From contig NZ_PDEQ01000003.1 in NCBI RefSeq assembly GCF_002554795.1, positions 186,001 through 250,000 of the forward strand: a stretch of DNA of 64,000 nt. The letters run 5' to 3'. Source of the DNA: Longibacter salinarum. Its GTDB lineage: Bacteria > Bacteroidota > Rhodothermia > Rhodothermales > Salinibacteraceae. The position numbers and the translations under genes were made by a program. The notes below the pieces were generated by a model that did no database searches, was not told the DNA's origin, and was given only the letters and a program-made list of their open reading frames with translations. Shown one piece after another: positions 18,572 through 27,092 of the stretch; the first letter of the stretch is position 1, and every line of letters begins with the position of its first letter.

Positions 18572-19114
18572 TCATCCTTCGTCAGGATGTCGACGTACAG
18601 CCGCGACGGTTCGTAGGTCGATCTGGAATGGACCGGCTTGCCGGTCGCTGATCAGTATTCCGAACGTGCGCAGGTGGGACGCGTCGAACGGTGGAGCCGA
18701 ATCGAGTTGGTGTCCACGACGAAATGGGATTAAATCAGTGAATGGAAGAAAGATCTCCTGCCATTCGCCCGACGGAGTGAAGGAAGCTCGGTAACTGACG
18801 GGTCCTGCTGTGTCGGTGTATGCGGTCCATTTGTAGGTTTTCCCATCGCCACGCGTCTCGATCAGAAAACCAGTCGCATTCGAGATATCCGTGTTTCGCT
18901 CCGGCGCCCGGACGGAAGCAAATCCGCCGCCGTGATCGAGCGACACTGTCCCACTGAACCGGGCACCCTCGTCCGTGCGAGCAAACGAGCTTTCCGAGAC
19001 GCCACCCATGACGGTGTCGTTCACGACATGCCAATTCGTATTTGCCGCTGGTCCCTCGCCTGCGCTGTGGCGTGCATCGAACAGAACCTTTTCCGTCGTA
19101 AAAGAGGTCGTCAT
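18572..19114 (-). CDS. CIA30-family protein
   Basis: A 180-residue protein of the complex I intermediate-associated protein 30 family, a jelly-roll fold related to carbohydrate-binding modules. Recognisable motifs are NWHVVNDTVMGGVSES, FSGTVSLDHGGGFASVR, YKWTAYTD and FGILISDRQAGPFQIDL. In bacteria the function is not established; a role in respiratory complex assembly is only by homology with the mitochondrial protein. Its start codon overlaps the stop of the upstream aminotransferase gene by 4 bp, so the two are coupled. Confidence 0.9.
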   Translation of the reverse strand: MTTSFTTEKVLFDARHSAGEGPAANTNWHVVNDTVMGGVSESSFARTDEGARFSGTVSLDHGGGFASVRAPERNTDISNATGFLIETRGDGKTYKWTAYTDTAGPVSYRASFTPSGEWQEIFLPFTDLIPFRRGHQLDSAPPFDASHLRTFGILISDRQAGPFQIDLRTVAAVRRHPDEG

Positions 19115-20313
19115 GAGGCGTCGTGGAGGATCTTCTGGAGATGGTCGGTGAATGTCTCGATTTCGTCGGCTGTGTTGTAGTAGTGTACAGACGCACGGAC
19201 CATTTTCGGCAGGTTGCGTGCGGTAGCATCCAGCAGTGTAGACGGCGGCGAGGAGACCGACACGTTCGCCCTTCGCTCTCGAAGTTTCTGCTTGAGGTCA
19301 ACCGCATCCATACGGTCGGTCGAGAACGTGGTGATTCCGCACTGCGTCGTGCCCGTGTCGTGAACGGTTACGCCGTCGAGTGCGTCGAGACGGGTGCGTA
19401 GTGTTGCAGCGAGGGGTTGAAGGCGCTCGAAAATAGCCTCGAGTCCGAGGTCGAGTGCGTAGCGTACGGCTACGCCGAGGCCGACCATCCCGCCAACGTA
19501 CGTTTCGAAGGTTTCGAATCGGGCCGCATCGGGACGGATCGCGTAGCTTTCCGGGCCTGTCCACGTCGCGGCGTGCAGGTCGAGGAGCGGTGGCGTGATT
19601 CGCTCGATCCAGTCCTCGTGCACGTACAGAAAGCCGGTTCCGCGCGGCCCACGCAGGTATTTCCGTCCGGTTGCCGACAGCATTGTGCAGCCGATGTCGT
19701 TTACATCCAGCGGCATTTGCCCGGCCGACTGACAGGCGTCGAGCAGGTACGGCACGTCCCAGTCTCGTGCGATCGCGCCGACCTCCGCAGCCGGGTTGAC
19801 CAGGCCACCGTTCGTCGGAACGTGCGTGAGCGTGATCATCGCCACACGCTCGTCCATCATCTCTCGTAGTGCGTCTACGTCGACCTCGCCGATCTCCGTC
19901 GATGGAATGACCTCGATGGAGGCGCCGGTCTTTTCGGCGACCTGGAGGGCGGCGATGTAGTTGCTGGCGTAGGCCGCACGAGAGATCAATATCCGGTCGC
20001 CCGTCTCGAAGGGGAAGCCGTAAAACGCCATGTCCCAGGCTCGCGTCGCGTTTTGCATGAGGGCGACTTCGTGCTCTTGACAGCCGAGCATCGTCGCGAT
20101 CGCGTCGTATGTGTCTTCCAGTTTTTCCTCTGCCTCTTCCTTGGCCTCATATCCACCAATTTCGGCCTCGCGGCGGATGTGGTGCATTTGCGCATCGACG
20201 ACGGGTTGCGGCGGGAGAGAGGCACCGGCATTGTTGAAATGGAGCACGTGTTGCGTGCCGGGTGTCTCCTCTCGTAGCGAGGATACCAGGTCGTCGGAGA
20301 AAGATGCAGGCAT
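19111..20313 (-). CDS. class V aminotransferase (PLP enzyme)
   Basis: A 400-residue fold-type I PLP enzyme of the class V (cysteine desulfurase/kynureninase-like) family. It shows FNNAGASLPPQPV at the N-terminus, NATRAWDMAFYG, and LLDACQSAGQMPLDV with the cofactor-contacting Asp. The PLP Lys lies in SATGRKYLRGPRGTGFLYV. It lacks a clear catalytic Cys loop, so it is more likely a generic aminotransferase, lyase or epimerase than IscS/SufS. It is the first gene of a two-gene unit with the CIA30 gene. Confidence 0.88.
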   Translation of the reverse strand: MPASFSDDLVSSLREETPGTQHVLHFNNAGASLPPQPVVDAQMHHIRREAEIGGYEAKEEAEEKLEDTYDAIATMLGCQEHEVALMQNATRAWDMAFYGFPFETGDRILISRAAYASNYIAALQVAEKTGASIEVIPSTEIGEVDVDALREMMDERVAMITLTHVPTNGGLVNPAAEVGAIARDWDVPYLLDACQSAGQMPLDVNDIGCTMLSATGRKYLRGPRGTGFLYVHEDWIERITPPLLDLHAATWTGPESYAIRPDAARFETFETYVGGMVGLGVAVRYALDLGLEAIFERLQPLAATLRTRLDALDGVTVHDTGTTQCGITTFSTDRMDAVDLKQKLRERRANVSVSSPPSTLLDATARNLPKMVRASVHYYNTADEIETFTDHLQKILHDAS

Positions 20314-20360
20314 AGAAAAGTGATGTGAGAAGAGAGAGGGCTCGAGGGGGGGACGGCACC

Positions 20361-21398
20361 TTAGTCTGTAAGAAACTGTTCGATAGCTTCAAGTGTCGTG
20401 CTGCGGGCAACGCCATGTTCCCAGTGCGGTAGCAGTCCGCCGGGAAGCGGTCTGTGTGAGAGATCGCGTTCGTTGCTCTTTAGCACGTCGGGCAGCATGT
20501 CAAACTGCTGGACCGTTCGAGCCGGGTCCGCAGGAGTGAGGAGTAGCGTCGGCCGGTAGAGACGCGCGTAAATGTCTGAAGCGACATTATCGAGAAACAG
20601 GGAGCCGTCCACGAAGCGGCGCGGCGCGTGATGGGCGCCGCGAGCATGGCTGGTCACGTGAGCGTAGTCGACGAGCGCGTCGGGAACGTCTTCCTTCCGG
20701 AGAAAGACCTGACGCTCGTAGAAGTCTCGAAGGGATGCCGTGCGAGTGAGCCGGTAGAAGAAGAGCTCGAACAGACCGGAGGCATCGGCCGATCGAATCA
20801 TTGCGCGAGCGAGCGGAGCGGGGCCACGCCGTTCGCCGAGGCCCGTCGGGTGGAGGAGAACCAGGCGGCGAACCATGGGAGCAGCCTGCATGCCGATTGA
20901 CGCAGCATACTCGCACCCGAGCGAAAGTGCGACAAGATCTGCGGGTGTCTCGACGACGTCACGCAAAAACGCAAAGAGATGCGAGTGGTAAAGGTCAGGG
21001 GTGTAGTCGATGTTCGGCCGATCCGACCGTCCGAAGCCGAGCCAGTCCATGACGTAGAGTGGCCGATCCGTATTCTCGGCCCAGTACTCGAAAATGGGCG
21101 CCATCTCGAAGGAGGACGCAGCCGCATTGAAACTGTGGACAAATACGATGGGAGTCCCATTCCCGGGCCGGTGATAGTAATTGGCCTGGCCTCCCGGTAG
21201 GGCCACAGCTCGCGCCCGAACAGATAGCGCCGGTGGCAGCGTCGACGGTGCGGGCAACTGACCGCGGACAGCCGCCTGCAGCCCTTTCACTGCAGCGTAT
21301 GTGCCAGCAGCACCCGCGAGGCCCCAGGCGATGCGCGACCATGTCCCATTGTCGGAGGGGGGCGTTGTTGCGTGGTCTGCAGCAGACGTGTCAGGCAT
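20361..21398 (-). CDS. alpha/beta-fold hydrolase
   Basis: A 345-residue protein from the ATG at 21398; the longer frame to 21530 runs toward the tRNA gene and encodes an unlikely extension. An N-terminal helix (IAWGLAGAAGTYAAVKGLQ) may anchor it. Hydrolase motifs are HSFNAAASSFEM (oxyanion hole), YVMDWLGFGRSDRP, the nucleophile elbow LSLGCEYAA, the acid in LTPADPARTV, and the catalytic His in LPHWEHG. The nucleophile motif S-L-G-C-E is typical of this branch of esterases. The substrate is unknown. Confidence 0.85.
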   Translation of the reverse strand: MPDTSAADHATTPPSDNGTWSRIAWGLAGAAGTYAAVKGLQAAVRGQLPAPSTLPPALSVRARAVALPGGQANYYHRPGNGTPIVFVHSFNAAASSFEMAPIFEYWAENTDRPLYVMDWLGFGRSDRPNIDYTPDLYHSHLFAFLRDVVETPADLVALSLGCEYAASIGMQAAPMVRRLVLLHPTGLGERRGPAPLARAMIRSADASGLFELFFYRLTRTASLRDFYERQVFLRKEDVPDALVDYAHVTSHARGAHHAPRRFVDGSLFLDNVASDIYARLYRPTLLLTPADPARTVQQFDMLPDVLKSNERDLSHRPLPGGLLPHWEHGVARSTTLEAIEQFLTD

Positions 21399-21571
21399 GG
21401 TTACGTCGAGAATGGGAACGAGAAGAGGCTGGACTGACTGAATGGTGGGACGGGAACGTGGATCCCGGAAACCGACGCACCGACTGCTCGTTGCTCCTTC
21501 CCGTCTCCGGAAACGATGCAGTTGGTGCAAGAAATAGTCGAGACCATTCGCACCGTTTCCGAATCACATCT

Positions 21572-21644
21572 GCCCTCGTAGTTCAACGGGATAGAACGAT
21601 GGCCTCCTAAGCCGTAAATCCTGGTTCGAGTCCAGGCGAGGGTA
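21572..21644 (+). tRNA. tRNA-Arg (anticodon CCU)
   Basis: A 73-nt cloverleaf. The 7-bp acceptor stem GCCCTCG pairs with CGAGGGT, with a G-U closing pair and discriminator A. The D arm is GTTCAACGGGATAGAAC. The anticodon stem ATGGC/GCCGT encloses the loop CTCCTAA (anticodon CCT), and the T arm reads CCTGGTTCGAGTCCAGG. CCA is not encoded. Confidence 0.95.
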
Positions 21645-21865
21645 CAGGGGAAGGCGAAGTGGGAAGGTCGAAGTGCGAAATGTAAAATGCGACGTTGTTT
21701 GTTTGGGGCGGGGACATCGATTCTGACGCTCCACGGTCTGGCCGCTGCAGCCTCGCTGAATGAAACGATGCGGTAGGGGCTGTCATCGCTGCGGCACATG
21801 AGGATAGAAAGCGACGTTTGGGTGTTTCTGAACGTCGTCCTCTCTCAATTCTGTCGCCTCGCCTC

Positions 21866-23269
21866 ATGGCCACCACTACGCCCGATATCCAGCATGAACG
21901 GATCCAAGTTCTGAACGACACGTCGCCGCAGGAGGATGGCGACTACGTGCTCTACTGGATGCAGCAGTCGCAGCGCCCGGAGGATAACCCGGCGCTGGAG
22001 CGGGCCGCCCAGATTGCGAATGAGCACGATGCGCCGCTGCTCGTCGTGTTCGGTCTGATGGACGACTACCCCGAGGCGAATCTCCGGCACTACACGTTCA
22101 TGCTGGAGGGCCTTCAGGAGACGCAGCAGGTTCTCGCGGACGAGAGGGGGATTAAGATGATCGTTTCTCACGGCTCCCCCGACGAGGTTGCGATCGAGTA
22201 TGCCGATCGCGCCGTCGTCCTCGTCACGGATCGTGGCTACCTCCGCCACCAGCGAACGTGGCGCGAGACAGTGGCCGAGCAGGCGCCCTGCCGCGTGGTG
22301 CAGGTCGAGGGCGATGTCATCGTACCGGTCGAACTCGCGTCGGGCAAGAGTGAATACGCCGCTCGCACCATTCGCCCAAAGCTGTGGGAGCACGCCGAGT
22401 CTTTTTTTATCGACCTGGAGCCCACGCCTGTAGAAAACGATTCGCTCGACCTCGACGTGGACGGAGACATCGACCTGTCCGACGTTGAGGCCGTTACCGA
22501 TGCGCTGGATCTGGATCGCAGCGTAACGCCGGTTTCGTCGTTGTACCGAGGCGGGCCCCTCCACGGCAAAGATGTCCTGCGCACGTTCATAGCGAAGGAG
22601 TTCAACGACTACGACGAGAAGCGGAATCGGCCCGAGACCAGCGCGGTATCGTACGCCAGCATGTTTCTCCACTTCGGCCAGGTGTCACCGGTCTGGATTG
22701 CCAATCGAATTCGTGAGTCCGATGCACCGCAATCGGAGATCGACTCCTACATCGAGGAGCTGATGGTGCGGCGGGAAATCACGATGAACTTCTGCTACTA
22801 TAATCGCAACAGCTACGACACGCTCGACCCGCTACCGGACTGGGCGGCGACGACGCTGGAGGAGCACGCCGATGACGAGCGTGAACACCTGTATAGCCTG
22901 GACGAACTCCGCGACGGCGAGACGCACGACCCGTACTGGAACGCATCGATGAAGGAAATGCGCGAGACCGGATACATGCACAATTACATGCGCATGTACT
23001 GGGGAAAGAAAATTCTGGAATGGTCGCCCGACCCGGAGGAGGCTCATCGTCGCATCCTCCATCTCAACAACACCTATTTCCTCGATGGACGCGACCCGAA
23101 CTCGTTCAGCAACGTGCTTTGGATCTTTGGGCTACACGACCGTGCCTGGAAGGAACGGCCCGTGTACGGCAAGACGCGCTACATGAGCAGCGGCGGACTG
23201 GAGCGGAAGGCGAAACCGAAGGAGTATGTCCGGAAGGTTGATCGCCTTGCGGAAAAGGCGCGGGGATGA
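21866..23269 (+). CDS. phr: deoxyribodipyrimidine photolyase, class II
   Basis: A light-driven flavoenzyme that splits cyclobutane pyrimidine dimers in DNA. The protein has 467 residues from the ATG at 21866. The N-terminal alpha/beta domain has YVLYWMQQSQRPEDNPAL and PLLVVFGLMDDYPEA. The C-terminal FAD domain carries class II signatures MYWGKKILEWSPDPEEA, NNTYFLDGRDPNSFSNVLW and DRAWKERPVYGKTRYMS. It is followed by the repeat-rich gap. UV repair fits a surface-brine lifestyle, but that is inference. Confidence 0.95.
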   Translation: MATTTPDIQHERIQVLNDTSPQEDGDYVLYWMQQSQRPEDNPALERAAQIANEHDAPLLVVFGLMDDYPEANLRHYTFMLEGLQETQQVLADERGIKMIVSHGSPDEVAIEYADRAVVLVTDRGYLRHQRTWRETVAEQAPCRVVQVEGDVIVPVELASGKSEYAARTIRPKLWEHAESFFIDLEPTPVENDSLDLDVDGDIDLSDVEAVTDALDLDRSVTPVSSLYRGGPLHGKDVLRTFIAKEFNDYDEKRNRPETSAVSYASMFLHFGQVSPVWIANRIRESDAPQSEIDSYIEELMVRREITMNFCYYNRNSYDTLDPLPDWAATTLEEHADDEREHLYSLDELRDGETHDPYWNASMKEMRETGYMHNYMRMYWGKKILEWSPDPEEAHRRILHLNNTYFLDGRDPNSFSNVLWIFGLHDRAWKERPVYGKTRYMSSGGLERKAKPKEYVRKVDRLAEKARG

Positions 23270-23276
23270 GGGTAGG

Positions 23277-23346
23277 GTTCAGAGTTCAACGTTCAGAGTT
23301 CAACGTTCAGAGTTCAGCGTTCAGGGTTCAAGGTTCAGAGTTCAGG
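23277..23346. repeat. GTTCANN heptamer tandem repeat (10 units), locus 1
   Basis: Ten consecutive 7-bp units GTTCANN (GTTCAGA, GTTCAAC, GTTCAGC and so on) directly after the photolyase stop. The same heptamer occurs in six to seven units at 57046-57094. Confidence 0.9.
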
Positions 23347-23352
23347 GGGCAC

Positions 23353-23655
23353 GTGCTCCTCCCGTGTTGCCGAGCTGACATGTGAACGATGTTGCCGAGA
23401 CTACAGGGTTCGACGGGCTGCCGAATAAGCTGAAGGGAATGCCTACTGAGATCGCGAACAAAAAAAGCGTCGCACGGCTGTGCGACGCTTGATCCCTTCG
23501 AAAATGGAAGGAGGGCAGAGCATCAAATCGAACCGGAAGAGACGAGTCAGGATGGTCCGGAGGTGCTACCCATGTTGCCGAGGGAACGTGTCACCGATGT
23601 TGTCAGGACCACAGGGGGGCGGCGCAGTCGGCACGGCTGAATCATCGCTCCGGAG
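23353..23655. repeat. degenerate duplicated element resembling IS481-type transposon ends
   Basis: Two related blocks (about 23353-23433 and 23562-23641), each with the pattern GTGCTNC, CATGTTGCCGAG-like, ACNTGTNANCGATGTTG and ACAGG, ending in CTGAA. Paired ATGTTGCCGAG and TGTCACCGATGTTG motifs resemble the terminal transposase-binding repeats I associate with IS481 elements; that link is inference. No transposase gene remains. The first block overlaps a sequence shared with 57084-57155. Confidence 0.45.
23459..23490 (-). terminator. intrinsic terminator for pfkA
   Basis: A perfect 11-bp stem (23465-23475 with 23480-23490) around a 4-nt loop. On the minus strand it is followed by a run of T (the A-run before 23465). 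It lies about 170 bp after the pfkA stop and is embedded in the repeat region. Confidence 0.8.
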
Positions 23656-23657
23656 CT

Positions 23658-24761
23658 TCAGCTTTTGATGTTTGACAGGTCTTTCTGGCCGAATGAGGTG
23701 CCGACGGCGAGGGCGCTACGAAGAAGCGGGTTGTCGAGTCCGACCGTTCGCGTTTTGTCCGCCACGTCGCTCAGGGGCACGCTGGTGAATCCACCGTTCT
23801 GATAGGCGACCATGCGCCCGAACTGTCCGTCCGCCATCATTTTCGCTGCCATCGCGCCGAACGTTGTTGAGAGATTGCGGTCGTAGGCGGTCGGGGAACC
23901 GCCACGCTGAACGTGTCCGAGAATGGTTGTGCGAACGGCGCTCGTGACGCGATCCTTCAGGTCGTGGGCGAGCATGTTGCCGATTCCGCCGAGCCGGAGT
24001 GGGTCCGGGCTGTCCTCGATCCGTTCTCGCACGGCCATTTCACCGCCGACCGGGGTTGCACCTTCTGCAATGGCTATGATCGTAAAACGCTGCCCGCTGT
24101 CCTCTCGAGTCTGGCACACGCGGGCCACCTCCTCCACGTCGTAATCGATCTCCGGGATCAGGATAATGTCCGCGCCGCTCGCGGTGCCAGCATGGAGGGC
24201 GATCCACCCCGCGTACCGACCCATCGTTTCGACGACCATGACGCGATGATGACTCTGCGCCGTTGTATGGATGCGATCCATGGCGTCGGTCGCGATCGAT
24301 ACGGCCGTGTCGAAGCCGAAGGTCTCATCCGTTCCCACAAGGTCATTGTCGATCGTCTTCGGGACGCCGACGATGTTCATTCCCATCTCCGCAAGCCGGT
24401 GCGCGATCGACATGGTGCCGTCTCCGCCGATGGTGACGAGCCCATCAAGGCCCAGTCCCTGATACGTCTTTAGGGCTTCTGCGGATACGTCCGCATTTCC
24501 TCGCCGGTAGTAGGAAAACGGGTTGGCCTTATTCGAAGCACCCAGAATGGTCCCGCCACGGGTCAAAATCCCGCTCACGTCGACGTATTCGAGCGGCTCG
24601 ACGTGACGCTCGATGAGACCCTGAAAGCCGTCCCGGATGCCGATGATTTCAGCGTCGTGCTGCAGCATCAGGCTCTTGGCGACAGCACGAATGACCGCAT
24701 TCAGGCCCGGGCAGTCTCCGCCTCCAGTTAGAATGCCCACGCGAAACGATGCACTGTTCAT
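23658..24761 (-). CDS. pfkA: 6-phosphofructokinase
   Basis: Phosphorylates fructose-6-phosphate at the committed step of glycolysis. The protein has 367 residues from the ATG at 24761; upstream residues to 24839 do not match the family start. Motifs are TGGGDCPGLNAVIRA, VTIGGDGTMSIAHRLAEMG, VPKTIDNDLVGTDETFGFDTA, VETMGRYAGWIAL and GHVQRGGSPTAYDR. GGDGT (Gly, not Asp) predicts ATP as phosphoryl donor, whereas PKTIDND is the lysine variant common in PPi-dependent and group III enzymes, so a group III PFK is most likely. Confidence 0.93.
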   Translation of the reverse strand: MNSASFRVGILTGGGDCPGLNAVIRAVAKSLMLQHDAEIIGIRDGFQGLIERHVEPLEYVDVSGILTRGGTILGASNKANPFSYYRRGNADVSAEALKTYQGLGLDGLVTIGGDGTMSIAHRLAEMGMNIVGVPKTIDNDLVGTDETFGFDTAVSIATDAMDRIHTTAQSHHRVMVVETMGRYAGWIALHAGTASGADIILIPEIDYDVEEVARVCQTREDSGQRFTIIAIAEGATPVGGEMAVRERIEDSPDPLRLGGIGNMLAHDLKDRVTSAVRTTILGHVQRGGSPTAYDRNLSTTFGAMAAKMMADGQFGRMVAYQNGGFTSVPLSDVADKTRTVGLDNPLLRSALAVGTSFGQKDLSNIKS

Positions 24762-25089
24762 ATTTTGCTGTCTGAGAAAGGTCGGGTAGAAAGCGAGTCC
24801 GTCGAATTCCAAAAATACGAACGGCTCCGTCTTCGTCAACCGACGCGGCCCGACAGACAGTCAGATCATCGGCGCTGAACCGCGGGGCACCGATAGAACA
24901 GGCGGGCGTCGGCTCCCAACACTCGGTGTCACATGTGTACGTTAACCGACATGTCCGTATATCTAACGGATCATTCCCGGCGTTATCACATTGTTTACGA
25001 AAGTCTATTCACTAGCCGAAGCGGAGTGACGTTTCTCAATCACGTATCCGGTCGGCCGGCCGTCCGTACTTTCACTCTATCCCATATTC
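24762..25089. other. divergent intergenic region
   Basis: 328 bp between pfkA and the winged-helix operon, expected to hold two promoters. It is AT-richer between 24930 and 25010. No gene, RNA or repeat is seen. Confidence 0.35.
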
Positions 25090-25785
25090 ATGTTTTCCGG
25101 GACGATATTTAGCCGCAAGTCCGACCCTCCTTCGTCGCTGCAGTTACCCCGGTCTTGCTGGGCGTTTTACCATGAGGTCGATGGGGAGACCTCAACCTCA
25201 GACATTGCCTCCGATCTCGGGCTCAGTGAGTCGGAAACGTTCTCGGCGGTTCGTCTGCTACAGTCGCATGATCTGATCGCCGAAGATGTCGTCACATACG
25301 ACGCGTTTCGACCCCAGGCAGCAACCAGTGAACCCCCTTCGCCATCGTCGAGTGACGGCCCCTCTGCCACCGAAACGGGGGGCGACGGTGTTGAAAGCGA
25401 CGGTGTTGAAAGCGGTCAGCCACGGCGAGAGGATGTCACCTCGGCCGATTCGCAGCACGAGACCGGGAGCTTCGATCGCTTTGACACGTCCTCGATTGAC
25501 CTCTCGGAGGACCGCGTGCCGACGCAGACACGTCCGGCTCCAGAACTTCATCTCCGGGCTCTCTGGAAATGGATGGAGGACCTCTCTGAAAACGTCAAAA
25601 ACTACAAAAACACGCAGGCTTTCATCCTGATGGAGGCCTCCGGTGCGTTGGCGAGTATTGGCGTCGAGTCGATGGATGACCTGGAGGCACTCGAGGTCAT
25701 TAAGGATCCCGAGGTCATGGAAGCGCTCGAGACTGCAGTGGAAAATAACCTGAACGAGAGTATCCCGGAATCATGCTATCAGTAG
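25090..25785 (+). CDS. winged-helix/PqqD-like protein, first gene of the V4R operon
   Basis: A 231-residue acidic protein in three parts. Residues about 18-65 form a small winged-helix or PqqD-like domain (SCWAFYHEVDGETSTSDIA, LGLSESETFSAVRLLQSHDLI). Residues 75-150 are a low-complexity Ser/Asp/Glu linker that includes an exact 15-bp tandem duplication (25384-25413). The C-terminal 75 residues are helical (LRALWKWMEDLSENVKNYKN). I recognise no catalytic residues. The stop overlaps the start of the tandem V4R gene by 13 bp, so the pair is tightly coupled and probably forms a complex. Confidence 0.7.
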   Translation: MFSGTIFSRKSDPPSSLQLPRSCWAFYHEVDGETSTSDIASDLGLSESETFSAVRLLQSHDLIAEDVVTYDAFRPQAATSEPPSPSSSDGPSATETGGDGVESDGVESGQPRREDVTSADSQHETGSFDRFDTSSIDLSEDRVPTQTRPAPELHLRALWKWMEDLSENVKNYKNTQAFILMEASGALASIGVESMDDLEALEVIKDPEVMEALETAVENNLNESIPESCYQ

Positions 25786-27092
25786 ACCAACCAAGTTCCG
25801 GGAATGACTCAGCCCCGGCGAGCACGCCGACGTTACCGGATGGTGCCACCAACCTCGTTCTCGCTGAAGAGCGCTGCCATCTTCTCGGCCCGGCGGGTCA
25901 CACGTACGTCGCCCACTGCAATCATTACAACTGCTTTCTGCAGAAAACCCTGCTGTCGAACAAGGACCTGAACATGGAGGACGTCCTTGTTGACACGGCG
26001 GGAATGCTATTCTTCCTGACCTTTGCTCAAACGTTCCGGTCGAATCAAGACTGGACGGAGCAGCAGCGACTTCTCTTTGTGGAAGAGTTCTTCAAGCGTC
26101 GGGGGTACGGAAACCCGAAGGTAACGGATGCCGCAACGCAGCAGACGATTACCGCGACGGCATCACACCATTCAAGTGGCTTCAAGGCAAAGTTCGGTGA
26201 GCAGGACTCGCCACAGGACTTTTTCCTCACTGGGGCAATCCAGGGCGCGTTGATGGCTACGTATGGCTGCGATGTCGACGTGACGCAGCGACAATGCCTC
26301 TCGATGGGAGACGACCGAAACTCTTGGGCGATTCGGAAACACCCGAATCAGTCGGAACGCATCGGCGAGTACCTTGACGAGGCTCGACAGCTCCGAAATG
26401 GGCGTCAGCGTCTTGAGCACACGCCTTTACCCGATGACCTTCCGGCTCGGCCTGTTACCTCGGTGGTCCGGAATATGGATCTCTCGGGCGACGAGGAGGA
26501 AGGGTTGATTGCTGCATTCAATGTGTACCTCACGTTTATCCCGTCGCTGTACTACAACATTTGTTCGACCGTCTTGCTCAACCGGTTGAGCGAGCACTCG
26601 ATGTCGCGCGATCTGGGTCGGCGTTTGCTGAAAGAGGCCGGTCATGTCTGCGGCTTCTATACGCTCGGTAACATCTTGCAATCGTCGGAATACGAGTTGC
26701 TTCGAAAATCGCACTTTGGGGCGAATCCATCGGAGAAGGATTCCATGACGACGCTCTTCGCGGTGGTAAATGCATTCGGATGGGGCGCGTGGACGCTTGA
26801 CTACCTCTCCGAGAAGGAGATGCGGTTCACCGTTTACAACAGCTACGAAGCCTACAATCACCGAGAGTTCTTTGGATATGCCGATAGCCCGGTTTGCTTC
26901 CTCCACACGGGAGGCGGCGAAGCCATTATGAACGCGCTTCGCTACGGCAATATTCTGTCGTACAATCGCTCGATCGATAGCGAGTACGTCAATAAGGTGT
27001 TCGAGCGAAGCGACGGATTCCGAGCTTTCGAAAATCACTGTCTTGCAGTTGACGGACCCGGCAATGCATGTACAATTCAGGTCACGGAGTGA
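25773..27092 (+). CDS. tandem V4R-like domain protein
   Basis: A 439-residue protein that I read as two V4R (4-vinyl-reductase-like, hydrocarbon-binding) domains. The C-terminal one (about 240-437) fits well: VVNAFGWGAWTLDYLSE, SPVCFLHTGGGEAIMNAL, and a terminal C-L-A-V-D-G...C-T-I-Q-V signature. The N-terminal one (about 30-190) is more divergent but ends with the same kind of motif (CLSMGDDRNSWAI). V4R domains bind small hydrophobic ligands or act as dimer scaffolds, as in XylR/DmpR and Bet3/TRAPP. The gene overlaps its neighbours on both sides. A ligand-responsive regulator is an inference. Confidence 0.6.
   Translation: MLSVDQPSSGNDSAPASTPTLPDGATNLVLAEERCHLLGPAGHTYVAHCNHYNCFLQKTLLSNKDLNMEDVLVDTAGMLFFLTFAQTFRSNQDWTEQQRLLFVEEFFKRRGYGNPKVTDAATQQTITATASHHSSGFKAKFGEQDSPQDFFLTGAIQGALMATYGCDVDVTQRQCLSMGDDRNSWAIRKHPNQSERIGEYLDEARQLRNGRQRLEHTPLPDDLPARPVTSVVRNMDLSGDEEEGLIAAFNVYLTFIPSLYYNICSTVLLNRLSEHSMSRDLGRRLLKEAGHVCGFYTLGNILQSSEYELLRKSHFGANPSEKDSMTTLFAVVNAFGWGAWTLDYLSEKEMRFTVYNSYEAYNHREFFGYADSPVCFLHTGGGEAIMNALRYGNILSYNRSIDSEYVNKVFERSDGFRAFENHCLAVDGPGNACTIQVTE

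Noticed and set aside
23277-23346. CRISPR array
   Set aside because: The repeat is a 7-bp tandem without spacers, not a CRISPR.
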